Shown one piece after another: positions 25,150 through 34,697 of a DNA stretch of 39,705 nucleotides; position 1 is the stretch's first letter; each line of letters starts with the position of its first letter. A model generated the notes under the pieces. That model made no database searches, was not told where the DNA came from, and worked only from the letters and a program-made list of their open reading frames with translations. This DNA is from Comamonadaceae bacterium (GTDB lineage: Bacteria; Pseudomonadota; Gammaproteobacteria; Burkholderiales; Burkholderiaceae_C): positions 1-39,705 of the forward strand of contig JAECRA010000039.1 in the NCBI GenBank assembly GCA_015999985.1. Direction: 5' to 3'. Both the position numbers and the translations under genes were made by a program.

Positions 25150-25181
25150 ATTGATTATTGAGCTATGGCTTATGAATCAAT
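25150..25181. promoter_or_regulatory. Palindrome across the LysR start codon (candidate operator)
   Basis: ATTGATT (25150-25156) and AATCAAT (25175-25181) are exact inverted copies. Extended to 14-base arms around the central TATG, 11 of 14 pairs match. The dyad is centred on the LysR start codon at 25165, so binding by the regulator could block its own expression while controlling the divergent Bug–CoA-transferase operon. Confidence 0.5.
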
Positions 25182-26088
25182 CAACGCTTCTGTGACCTTG
25201 CGCCAGTTGCAAACCCTGGTCAACGTGGCAGAGCTCGGCAGCTTTGTCGCAGCGTCGCGCACCATGCATGTCACACCTTCGGCCCTCAGCATCCTCATCT
25301 CCGAGCTTGAGCAAACACTGGGGTTCCGGGTTTTCGATCGCACCACCCGCCAGCTGCAACTTTCTGCGGCTGGCAAGCAGTACCTGCCCTACGCGCAGCG
25401 GGTACTGCTGGAGCTGGAGGGAGCGCAACGGTGCGCGCAGGAAGTGCGAAGCCAGAAGACGGGTATCGTGCGCATAGCCACCAGCCAGGTGATTGCCTGG
25501 ACACTGATGCCCCCTGCTCTGAGGGCCTTTCGAACGCTTAGGCCCGGCGTTCGTCTGGAACCTATCGATCTGCCGGTTGATGAGATCCTTCCCAACCTGG
25601 AAGCCGGACGCGTGGACCTTGCCGTGACACTGCAAATGCTGACGGGCCCGGAACTTCACGCCAGCCCGGCGTTTCATTCTCAGGTTCATGTGGCCTGCCA
25701 TGAAGATCATCCATGGGCCAAACGCAAGGCCTTGCGCTGGAACGAACTGTCAAGCGAGCCTTTGATATTCACGGGCATTGATACACCTCAACGCATCAAT
25801 GCCGCCCTGCCGGATGGGCCGCGCCTGGAAGCGGCCAGACAAGTGGAGCACATGGGCACCGGGCTCGCATTGGTAGCCAGCGGCTTCGGAAGCGCCATAT
25901 GCGCGGGCTATGTTCGCCCCATGTGCGACATGCATCAGCTGCGCATGATTCCCCTCGTCAAGCCTGAAGTTTTGCGGCAGTTCGCGATCTACTCATCCAG
26001 CAAGCGCTCGCTCACCCCTGTCGCCGAGGGTTTCCACAGCTTTTTGCTGGAGTGGTTCAGGAAGGCCGGAAATACACCTCTTTCATGA
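25165..26088 (+). CDS. LysR-type transcriptional regulator of the carboxyltransferase operon
   Basis: A 307-aa LysR protein. The winged helix-turn-helix occupies about residues 10-68 (SFVAASRTMHVTPSALSIL and FRVFDRTTRQLQLSAAG). The effector domain begins near VRIATSQVIAWTLMPPAL. It is divergent from the Bug receptor gene at 25084 with about 80 bp between the starts, the normal layout for a LysR gene and its target. The operator-like palindrome over its start codon supports autoregulation. The likely inducer is the acid or CoA ester handled by the operon. Confidence 0.93.
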   Translation: MAYESINASVTLRQLQTLVNVAELGSFVAASRTMHVTPSALSILISELEQTLGFRVFDRTTRQLQLSAAGKQYLPYAQRVLLELEGAQRCAQEVRSQKTGIVRIATSQVIAWTLMPPALRAFRTLRPGVRLEPIDLPVDEILPNLEAGRVDLAVTLQMLTGPELHASPAFHSQVHVACHEDHPWAKRKALRWNELSSEPLIFTGIDTPQRINAALPDGPRLEAARQVEHMGTGLALVASGFGSAICAGYVRPMCDMHQLRMIPLVKPEVLRQFAIYSSSKRSLTPVAEGFHSFLLEWFRKAGNTPLS

Positions 26089-26123
26089 AGCCAGAGATGG
26101 AAAAGCAAAAAATCAGCATGTCC

Positions 26124-29100
26124 CTATTGCGCAATCACCAGTCGTCCATCTGCGCTCAGAAAGGCCGCTAGTACGACCTGCGCAGGATGAGCCACCTGAA
26201 CCGCCGCACGGTAGCGCGCCATTTGTTCAAGCAGCAAGGGGTCACGCTCAGGTTTGGCAGCGCTCTTGTAGTCAAGCACCCACCATGCCTCGGGTCCGTG
26301 TGGCCCGGCACGCCGACGAACCAGGCGGTCCATGCGCAGCAACTGACCTTCATGGATCATCTCGACTTCATTGAAATGTTCTGCGATGTGGTCGGCATTC
26401 CACGCCCAGGCCCCCTCCCCCTCCAGAATGCGACGAGCCAGCGCTTCTGCACGGGCGAGTTGGTCAACACTGGCGTCAAATCGCTGCATCGCTTGGCCTA
26501 GCCTTTCAGGCCGCCAGCCCAGCGGCGTATCAGCGGCATGCTCAAGCAACCAATGCATGGCTTGCCCCAAGCGAGATGCGTCACTGACTTCAGGCTCAGG
26601 CTGCCCGAATTCGACAAAGGCCCCACTGCTTTCCGGCAGGGCTGAAACGCCGGCGAGTGAGGGCACTTCCAGCAGCTCGAACGAAGCCTGCGGCAATGCG
26701 GAGTCCGAATATTCTGAGCTGGGCGCAGCTTCGGGCTCGGCCAAAGCTTCGATACGCTGCCACCAACTGCTGACGGAAGCCACATGGGGCGTTACGCTGG
26801 ACAGCACCAATCTTTCGCGGGCACGTGTCATGGCCACATACAGCGCATTGAGCTCTTCGCGAGCCGCCTCAAACCGGTCGCTCGCCGCAAGATCAGCAGC
26901 ACTGGGAGGCAAATCCTTCTCGCTCGCCACGAAAACGAACTGAAGCGGAGCGGGCGATTCACCGGGCCATTCGATCAGAATACCCATGTTCTTGGCTCGT
27001 GGCGGCGCAGCTTGTGCGTCTAGCAATATCACCGTGTCGGCCTCCAGGCCTTTGGCGCCATGCACGGTGAGCAGCCGGACCGAATCAGGGTTGGCCTGGC
27101 GAGGCGCCGCAATTCGCTGCCGGCGCAGGGCACGAACCAGTTGATAGGCCGTCAAATAGCGCCCCCCTCCGACCTGCAACGCGGCAGCGAGAAGTGCACG
27201 CAGTTCCACCAACTGATGCTCTCGCTCTGAAGCAGGTGCAGCAGCAGCGTAGCGGGCCAGCACATCACCGTGGCTATAGATAGCTTGCAAGGCATCATGG
27301 GGAGGCAAGTTGGTAAGCCACCTCCGGTATTGCATGAGAGTCTCATGCAACGCGGGCCCATCAGCTGCCTCCAGCGCTACATGCTTGAGCAGATCAAGCC
27401 AGGTAGCGCCTCTATGCGCACCAGAGCGCGCCAGCAAGGCGATCCGCACCAGATCATCGTCGCCCAAGCCGAACAAGGGAGACTTCAGCGCCCGCGCGAG
27501 CGACAAATTGTGATCAGGAGAAATCAGGGCATCCATCAGGGCGAGCACATCCTGAACCACCGGCAGATCGCCAAGCAACTGCTCTTCCGGTTGCTCGCAC
27601 GCAATACCGATTTTCCGAAGCTCCGATTGCAAAACGCCCAGCGGCTCCCGCTTGCGCGCCAGCACCATGATCTCCCGCAAGGCGATTCCGGCCTGCACCT
27701 GCGTGGCAATCCATTGAGCCGCTTGGCGACACTCCAGCGTTCGCAGCGTGTCTTCGAGAATCGTGCGTGGCGTAGTCAAGCTGTCACGCCAGAAAAGCGG
27801 GTCGGCCTCCAGGGTACCTGTGCGTTCAGGGCGAGCAATGGCGGGCAGCGCGCGCACTTCACCTGGGACATCGGACTCTGAGCTGTGGGCACGATAGCCC
27901 TCGAATTCGCCTGCGCCCTGCGCGGCCAGCATCACCGTATTGACAGCACCGAGCACGCCCTGCGCGTTGCGCCGGGTGTGATCACATGCGAGCAGGTCAC
28001 CGCCCAAAGCAGTTTTCACAAACTCCCTGGCGGCGACGAACACCTGCGGGTCCGCTCTTCGAAAACGATAAATACTCTGCTTGGGATCGCCCACAATGAA
28101 CACACTCGGCGCGCCGTGCCCCCCGCCGGAACCGGCATAGCCAGAGAGCCAGGCGCTCAACGCCTGCCACTGCAGTGGGTTCGTGTCCTGAAATTCGTCG
28201 ATCAGCAAATGGCGAACACGCGCGTCCAGCCGCTCCTGCACCCAACCTGAGAGAACGTCGTCGCTGAGCAAGGTGAGCGACGCTCGCTCGATATCGCCCA
28301 TGTCGATCCAGCCCCGCTCGCGCTTCAGATTGGCGAACTCATGGATCAGGCTTCTCGACAGTCTTACCAATCTCTGCTGGTGCAACCGCCCTCGGTACTG
28401 GCAAGCTGCCAGCAGCAGGCTCTGCAGCTCAGTTTCAGCTTCCTGGGCCGCCGGAAACTTTTTCAGATGCTGGGTGAGACGGTTCTCACCGGCCACGAAA
28501 AACGCCTTGCGCAGTGCGGCCATCCGCGCCACAAGCTCAGGCAATCCAAACGCGTCGACCACGGCATTGGCCGCCTTTTGCGGGGTTTTGTTCGCTTCAC
28601 GCCCCAAGGCAGCGGCACGCTCCAGCCAGCGCGCACGCGCGGACTCTGAAGCCAACGATTCCGCGGGTTGAGACAGGCCGGCCAACTCCGGCACGACGGC
28701 CTCAAAAGGGGGCACGGCCTCTTCCAGAATGCCCGCCGCCTCCGCCATGTTGAATTCGACTCGCCGGGACAAGGCGGCGTTCAAGGCCTGATGCGCCTGG
28801 TGGCGGCCATGCTCTTGCACCAGCGCGGTGTAATCCGCACGAAGAACCTCATCGGCCGCGACCACGCGCAGGTAACGGCGCCAGACCTCTGCCACTGCGT
28901 CCTGATCGTCTTCAAGCAATTCATAGTTGGAAGGCAGGCCCAGGTCGTCGAGCACCTGCAAAGGCGCCGTTCGCAGCAGAGCTGCGAACCAGCTATGAAA
29001 TGTGCGGATCTGGACTGGCCGCGCCTGCTCGAGAACTGACCGATAAAGGTTCTGCAAGCGCTCAGTCTGAGCTGCCAGGTAAGAAGGCTCCACGCCGCGG

Positions 29101-29420
29101 AAAACCAACTCCTTGCGCACACGCTCGCTCCATTCGGCCTGTGATTCCCCCTGCTTCGCCTGCCCAAAGTCTGACAGCCATTCCTGCAGCCTTTGGCGCA
29201 TCTCACCGGCAGCTTTCTTGGTGAACGTGATGGCAAGAATCTCATGCGGCGCGGCCCCATCAATCAGCGCCCGCAGGATGCGAGACACCAGCATCCACGT
29301 CTTGCCTGCGCCCGCGCAGGCTTCCACCGCCGCACTGCGACGGGGGTCGCAGGCAATGGCATAGAAGGCCTCTCGCGTACAGGATTGGCCGTTGTGTTCG
29401 TAAGCGGGGTTCATGCTCAT
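26124..29420 (-). CDS. addA: AddA-like UvrD-family helicase-nuclease
   Basis: Superfamily 1A DNA helicase of 1098 aa with a C-terminal RecB-type nuclease. Motifs in order: Walker A AGAGKT (36-41), motif Ia ITFTKKAAGEM, motif II LLIDEFQDTNPLQW, motif III VGDPKQSIYRFRRADP, motif V LTVHGAKGLEADTV and motif VI LYVAMTRARERL. The end carries the nuclease core WWVLDYKSA and a QMARYRAAV motif. It should unwind and resect double-strand breaks for recombination together with the partner gene. The ATG at 29420 overlaps the partner's stop codon as ATGA, which sets the start and implies coupled synthesis. It is AddA-like rather than RecB because the partner is an AddB-type nuclease. Confidence 0.9.
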   Translation of the reverse strand: MSMNPAYEHNGQSCTREAFYAIACDPRRSAAVEACAGAGKTWMLVSRILRALIDGAAPHEILAITFTKKAAGEMRQRLQEWLSDFGQAKQGESQAEWSERVRKELVFRGVEPSYLAAQTERLQNLYRSVLEQARPVQIRTFHSWFAALLRTAPLQVLDDLGLPSNYELLEDDQDAVAEVWRRYLRVVAADEVLRADYTALVQEHGRHQAHQALNAALSRRVEFNMAEAAGILEEAVPPFEAVVPELAGLSQPAESLASESARARWLERAAALGREANKTPQKAANAVVDAFGLPELVARMAALRKAFFVAGENRLTQHLKKFPAAQEAETELQSLLLAACQYRGRLHQQRLVRLSRSLIHEFANLKRERGWIDMGDIERASLTLLSDDVLSGWVQERLDARVRHLLIDEFQDTNPLQWQALSAWLSGYAGSGGGHGAPSVFIVGDPKQSIYRFRRADPQVFVAAREFVKTALGGDLLACDHTRRNAQGVLGAVNTVMLAAQGAGEFEGYRAHSSESDVPGEVRALPAIARPERTGTLEADPLFWRDSLTTPRTILEDTLRTLECRQAAQWIATQVQAGIALREIMVLARKREPLGVLQSELRKIGIACEQPEEQLLGDLPVVQDVLALMDALISPDHNLSLARALKSPLFGLGDDDLVRIALLARSGAHRGATWLDLLKHVALEAADGPALHETLMQYRRWLTNLPPHDALQAIYSHGDVLARYAAAAPASEREHQLVELRALLAAALQVGGGRYLTAYQLVRALRRQRIAAPRQANPDSVRLLTVHGAKGLEADTVILLDAQAAPPRAKNMGILIEWPGESPAPLQFVFVASEKDLPPSAADLAASDRFEAAREELNALYVAMTRARERLVLSSVTPHVASVSSWWQRIEALAEPEAAPSSEYSDSALPQASFELLEVPSLAGVSALPESSGAFVEFGQPEPEVSDASRLGQAMHWLLEHAADTPLGWRPERLGQAMQRFDASVDQLARAEALARRILEGEGAWAWNADHIAEHFNEVEMIHEGQLLRMDRLVRRRAGPHGPEAWWVLDYKSAAKPERDPLLLEQMARYRAAVQVAHPAQVVLAAFLSADGRLVIAQ

Positions 29421-32032
29421 TCGCCGCTCCAGAAATCCTTGCGGCACATACCACGCACCTCACACCACTCACACACTGCGCCCTCTCCCAATGCAAGCAA
29501 TGGCTCGCCCTGAGATATGCGTCCGATATCGTTTTCCATGCCTTCATACAACTGCTGTGCCAACAGCAGCAAATCCGGCGGCTCATGCGAGCTCGTTCCC
29601 TCTCGCTCACTCACGTTCACATAAGCCGCGCGCGGCGAATCCGCACCTGACAGCAGCGCATAGAAAGGCAACTGCGTGTCCTCATTGCCCGCCTTTAACC
29701 GGTCCGTGGTGCGCTTCAGTGCTTCGGTCTTGTAGTCCACCACCAAGGGCGATCCATCAGGCAAGCGATCTACCCGATCAAGGCGTCCGCGCAGCTGCAA
29801 AATTCCCAAAGTCGCCTTGGCGTCTGCCTCCGCAACATCAAACACGGCGCCAGTGGCTTCGTGGTCAGCAAGCCAGCGCAGATAACCATCACGCAGGCCT
29901 GGCCACCCTACTCCAAAGGGCAAAAACTCGCCTTCGTCCAAAGCCTGGCTTTGCGTGGCTTTAACGGCCACAGCATCGAGCAAAGCCACCCGATCAGCGC
30001 CAGGGTCGGCTTGCAGCGCCACATGAAAGAGATTGAGCGTCAAGTGCACCCAATTGCCGAAGTCCCGCTTATCGACATCCACATCCAGCTCGCCCTCATC
30101 CTGCAAGCCCAACTGGCGCAGCGCGAAGAATCGGTAGGGGCAAGTGCGCAGCATGTCGTAGCTGCTTGCAGACAAGGGCATGGATGGCAGCGCATCTCCA
30201 CGCGGCTCCGGGGCGTAAACAGGTCGCGTTTCCACCACGCGCGCGTGCCTGGGATCTTGACCCTCGTCACCCTCTCCTCGCAAACGCAGCGCCTGGACCA
30301 GGGGCGAGGGAAGTAACGGCTCTCCGCTGTCGTCGCTGTGCCTCCACAGGACATCGACCGCAGGTGTCTGCAGCGCAATGCGCCAAGCCTCGCGTTGGGC
30401 CGCCTCAAGCAAATCCCTGGTAGGCAGTCGCATGGCTATGCGCTGCGCGGTGCTCCACGAGCCCGGCGGCTCAGGCGCTGCGGGCAGGCGCTGCTCGTCA
30501 GCGCCTGGCAACACGAGCGCTGGAAACAACCTGCACAGCAACTGGCTCATGGGCAAGATAACGGCTTGCGCGTCTGCCTGCGCCAGCGGCTTGAAGTTGA
30601 CGGCCTCCAGAGCAGCGCTCGTCCAGGCTGTGAACTCGCTCAAGGACATGTTGCGCTGCGCAGCAGGCCACGCCTGCAGTTCTACTTGCCTGCTCTCGTG
30701 CAACCCCAAGGCCGCGATCACGGACTCACCGGCGGCATCTGCGGCCCATGCGCGCCACAAACCAGCCGCTTCCAACAGCGCCTGCATGGCTGCCAACCAA
30801 TCAGGCAGGCGGCGCGGCTGGCGCATGGTTTGCCGAAGCGCCTCAATGCTGATCATCAGCGGGCCATGATCGGGCAAGCCGATGGCGCTGGCCCAGTCTC
30901 TCACGGACCCACGACGCAAATCTTTTTCCAGCGCCTGCAAGGCAGCGGACTCTGCAACCGCGAAGGCTGGCGACAACTTGAGCCAGTCAATGACCGCATC
31001 GGTAGATGCATGGTGCGCACATGCGCGCAACGCGCTCATCAACTGCGCAGCGGCATAAGTGGTGGAAAGCTTCCACCCAGTTTCATCGCGCAGGCGTACG
31101 CCTTTCGCGACGAGCAGTGCACTGATCCGCCGCGTCAACATACGATCTCCAGCCACCAGCGCAACGGGCGCACGGCCGGCACAGATGTGATCCAGCACGC
31201 AGGCCGCTGCGCGCTGCGCTTCATCCTCTCCGTCTCGGGTGGCATGCAAGGAAATAGCGCCTTGCGCCGCACCAGAGTCTGGTGTCAATACCAGCGCCCG
31301 GTCCGCAAAATGATCGACCAGAGACGACGTCAACTCATCGGGTTGCAAGCCATTGACGACCAGCAGCGCATCCATATCGCGCGCCACCCGCGATTCGAAG
31401 AGCACATCGGTGGCGTAATCGGAAGTGGCGGCCCACGCGATCGCGATGCGCGCCACCGCGGCCTCCAGCGCCAGCGGGCCATTGGGAATCACGGGCAAGG
31501 CTGCGTAGGCCTGCGCGGCCCAATCCTGGCGCATGGCAGATGGGACGCTGGCTGCCAGAGGGGCTAATTGCAAGGCTTGCTCCACCAAGGGGCCTGCAAG
31601 GAGGCCCCTCCGCGCGCCGAGTCCCGCGCCTTCCAGCAACGATGTGGCAGTGAGCAAATCCCGGCCATGGTCGAACGCAATATCGCTGGGGCCTGGCGTA
31701 AAAATGCCGACACGAGCTGCCCAGCTCCTCGTGGTTTCAAAGCGCGGAGCAAAGCCGTTGGGAAAACGCTCGGCCCACATACGAATGGCCAGCGGCACCA
31801 ACTGCGCATACGGCAGCAACACGACACTTCGAGCCGGATGAGCGGCTCCGCCCTCCAGATGGTCCTTCACCTGGGTGAGTAAAAGGCGCCAGGTTTCGAG
31901 GTGTGGCCCGTGAAAGCTCACATCTGAATGGGCGGGACTAGGGCCGTCTGCAGCGGTGGAAATGAAAACGCCGGTTGCTCCGGCATCTTCCTGAGAGCCA
32001 GCAGGGGCGCAAGGAAATGGGGTTTCTGTCAC
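29417..32032 (-). CDS. addB: AddB-like PD-(D/E)XK nuclease with Fe-S cysteines
   Basis: Partner of the helicase above, 871 aa. The N-terminal half is a degenerate helicase-like region with no Walker A (VVLLPYAQLVPLAIRMW where a P-loop would be expected). The C-terminal third is the RecB-family nuclease with LVVDYKTEALKR as its catalytic motif. Four cysteines fit the AddB iron-sulfur staple: one in LRTCPYRFFALRQLGL and three in CEWCEVRGMC at the extreme C-terminus. AddB proteins use this module to cut the 5' strand and hold the complex on DNA. The start is GTG at 32032 without an obvious ribosome site. It is divergent from trxA, 47 bp away. Confidence 0.88.
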   Translation of the reverse strand: MTETPFPCAPAGSQEDAGATGVFISTAADGPSPAHSDVSFHGPHLETWRLLLTQVKDHLEGGAAHPARSVVLLPYAQLVPLAIRMWAERFPNGFAPRFETTRSWAARVGIFTPGPSDIAFDHGRDLLTATSLLEGAGLGARRGLLAGPLVEQALQLAPLAASVPSAMRQDWAAQAYAALPVIPNGPLALEAAVARIAIAWAATSDYATDVLFESRVARDMDALLVVNGLQPDELTSSLVDHFADRALVLTPDSGAAQGAISLHATRDGEDEAQRAAACVLDHICAGRAPVALVAGDRMLTRRISALLVAKGVRLRDETGWKLSTTYAAAQLMSALRACAHHASTDAVIDWLKLSPAFAVAESAALQALEKDLRRGSVRDWASAIGLPDHGPLMISIEALRQTMRQPRRLPDWLAAMQALLEAAGLWRAWAADAAGESVIAALGLHESRQVELQAWPAAQRNMSLSEFTAWTSAALEAVNFKPLAQADAQAVILPMSQLLCRLFPALVLPGADEQRLPAAPEPPGSWSTAQRIAMRLPTRDLLEAAQREAWRIALQTPAVDVLWRHSDDSGEPLLPSPLVQALRLRGEGDEGQDPRHARVVETRPVYAPEPRGDALPSMPLSASSYDMLRTCPYRFFALRQLGLQDEGELDVDVDKRDFGNWVHLTLNLFHVALQADPGADRVALLDAVAVKATQSQALDEGEFLPFGVGWPGLRDGYLRWLADHEATGAVFDVAEADAKATLGILQLRGRLDRVDRLPDGSPLVVDYKTEALKRTTDRLKAGNEDTQLPFYALLSGADSPRAAYVNVSEREGTSSHEPPDLLLLAQQLYEGMENDIGRISQGEPLLALGEGAVCEWCEVRGMCRKDFWSGE

Positions 32033-32079
32033 AATGATTCAACTTTATCTGCTTATCCGCCGTTTTTTCGAGGATTTTC

Positions 32080-32412
32080 ATGGCCAGCGATTTGATCAAG
32101 CATGTGAGCGACAGCTCTTTCGAAACTGACGTTCTGCAGTCCAGCAAACCCGTGCTGGTGGACTTCTGGGCCGAATGGTGCGGCCCCTGCAAAGCCATCG
32201 CTCCAGCTCTTGATGAGCTGGCAGGTACATATGGCGACAAACTCCAGATCGCCAAGGTGAATGTGGACGAGAACCGCGCTATTCCTGCCAAATACGGCAT
32301 TCGCGGCATCCCCACGCTCATGGTGTTCAAGGACGGCCAACTCGCCGCTTCCAAAGTGGGCGCAATGACCAAGGCTCAGATGGCGCAGTTCATCGACCAA
32401 CAACTGGCCTGA
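32080..32412 (+). CDS. trxA: Thioredoxin 1
   Basis: Small cytosolic thiol-disulfide oxidoreductase (110 aa) that reduces ribonucleotide reductase, methionine sulfoxide reductase and other proteins. The active site WCGPCK is at residues 33-38 and the cis-proline loop is [11 protein letters not shown]. Length and motifs are those of E. coli TrxA. A GAGG ribosome site lies about eight bases upstream. rho follows downstream on the same strand, as in many proteobacteria, but a terminator stands between them. Confidence 0.98.
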   Translation: MASDLIKHVSDSSFETDVLQSSKPVLVDFWAEWCGPCKAIAPALDELAGTYGDKLQIAKVNVDENRAIPAKYGIRGIPTLMVFKDGQLAASKVGAMTKAQMAQFIDQQLA

Positions 32413-32474
32413 GTCCCTGCGCCAATCCAGCGCAATTACCAGGCCTCAAAGCGCACTTTTTTTTGAGTTCTCTC

Positions 32475-32512
32475 ACGCCGGCCTCGCATTCCCACGCAAC
32501 GCCGGCGTTTTT
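32475..32512 (+). terminator. Intrinsic terminator after trxA
   Basis: ACGCCGGC (32475-32482) pairs with GCCGGCGT (32501-32508), an 8-bp GC-rich stem with an 18-nt loop, followed by TTTTT. An 8-T run at 32457-32464 just before it lacks a good adjacent stem. A CATAAT hexamer (32518-32523) right after the terminator may be the -10 of rho. Confidence 0.7.
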
Positions 32513-32536
32513 CCTGTCATAATCTTTCCTCATTGC

Positions 32537-32692
32537 TGACGCGCAAGTGAACGTCAGCCCCGTGCTCTGAAGTCCAGGGCACCCGAGGTCAGGCCTTCTG
32601 CCTGAGCCTCCCTCCACTCCCCTCTTTCTTTTTTTAGCTTCAGTTTTTTTCTGGTCGCGCATCCGGGTGGCCCCATCGCAGGACAAGCATTC
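32537..32692 (+). promoter_or_regulatory. rho leader with hairpins and a G-free pyrimidine tract
   Basis: The 5' untranslated region of rho contains three small hairpins: TGACG/CGTCA (32537-32556), GTGCTCT/AGGGCAC (32562-32582) and TCAGGC/GCCTGA (32589-32605). They are followed by 30 bases without any G (32607-32636), nearly all C and T. Rho binds C-rich, unstructured RNA, and rho genes are known to be autoregulated by Rho-dependent termination in their leaders, so this tract is a likely rut site. Confidence 0.5.
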
Positions 32693-33958
<1,266 letters not shown>

Positions 33959-33962
33959 CGCT

Positions 33963-33968
33963 TATAAT
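33963..33968 (+). promoter_or_regulatory. Consensus -10 element ahead of rpmE2
   Basis: A perfect TATAAT lies just after the rho stop codon, about 70 bp before the rpmE2 start. No good -35 is seen at normal spacing, so this is a tentative promoter; rpmE2 can also be read from rho. Confidence 0.4.
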
Positions 33969-34039
33969 GCCAGGTTTATCGGAAAGTACGCCGGACTGGC
34001 TGGCGCGGCTCCCGCAACGTAAATACAAGGATTTTGATC

Positions 34040-34294
34040 ATGCGTGAAGGCATTCACCCCGACTACCGCGAAGTTTGCTTCGTCGACCTCTCCAACGGCT
34101 TCAAGTTCGTGACCCGCTCTTGCGTTCCTACCAAGGAAACAGTCAAGATGGATGATGGGCGCGATCTGCCTTTGTTCAAGCTCGATACTTCCAGCGAATC
34201 GCACCCCTTCTACACCGGCACACAGAAATCCGTGGACACCATGGGCGGCCGCGTTGAGAAATTCCGTAACCGCTTCGGTAAAGTGGCGCGCTAA
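34040..34294 (+). CDS. rpmE2: 50S ribosomal protein L31 type B
   Basis: Ribosomal protein of 84 aa in the large subunit. The start [12 protein letters not shown] and the block [13 protein letters not shown] are characteristic of type B L31, which lacks the zinc CxxC pair of type A; only two isolated cysteines (C13 and C28) are present. An in-frame TTG two codons upstream is less likely than the ATG at 34040, which follows an AAGG-like site. It lies downstream of rho, a common position, and ends in a strong terminator. Confidence 0.96.
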   Translation: MREGIHPDYREVCFVDLSNGFKFVTRSCVPTKETVKMDDGRDLPLFKLDTSSESHPFYTGTQKSVDTMGGRVEKFRNRFGKVAR

Positions 34295-34314
34295 GTACTC
34301 GCACCCAAGTACCC

Positions 34315-34353
34315 AAAAAGGGGTAACACGGTCATCCGTGCTACCCCTTTTTT
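34315..34353 (+). terminator. Intrinsic terminator after rpmE2
   Basis: AAAAAGGGGTA (34315-34325) pairs with TACCCCTTTTT (from 34342). An inner CACGG/CCGTG stem and TCAT loop are separated by one mismatch, and a T-run follows. It is symmetric enough to act on both strands. Confidence 0.9.
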
Positions 34354-34697
34354 ATTTGGCCGGAATCGCAAGTGACACTCTGAACGTCCTCGTGAAGAAA
34401 GACGCAACCACTTAGGTCGTGTCGCGTCAGGAGCGTTCGCACGCCTGCGGCATTCAAGGGCCCGGGTTAAACGCGCTGATGCGTCAGCTGAACCGGTAAG
34501 GCTTCAGACTTTCAGGAAACGCGCGGCGGCGCGCATGGACACCCAGGGATCGAGTAACCGGGCGAGCCGAGTCAACTGCTCAACCATTGGAAGCGGAGTT
34601 CGCTAACCGGGGAAGAGCGAGCAAGGCAGGCCGTACCGAACCAGCCCTGGTGATGCGAAAGCATCTGCAGCACGGATGCTTTCGTAATCCTTATCGC
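34354..34697. other. Gap of 344 bp between rpmE2 and phaC, with a hairpin after phaC
   Basis: No convincing gene is seen. Near its right end CGAAAGCATC (34656-34665) pairs exactly with GATGCTTTCG (34675-34684) around a 9-nt loop, 14 bp past the phaC stop on the minus strand. It lacks a U-run there, so it is a weak terminator or an RNA-stabilising stem. A near-repeat of TAACCGGG followed by a GCGAGC element occurs twice (about 34555 and 34603); its meaning is unclear. Confidence 0.45.
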
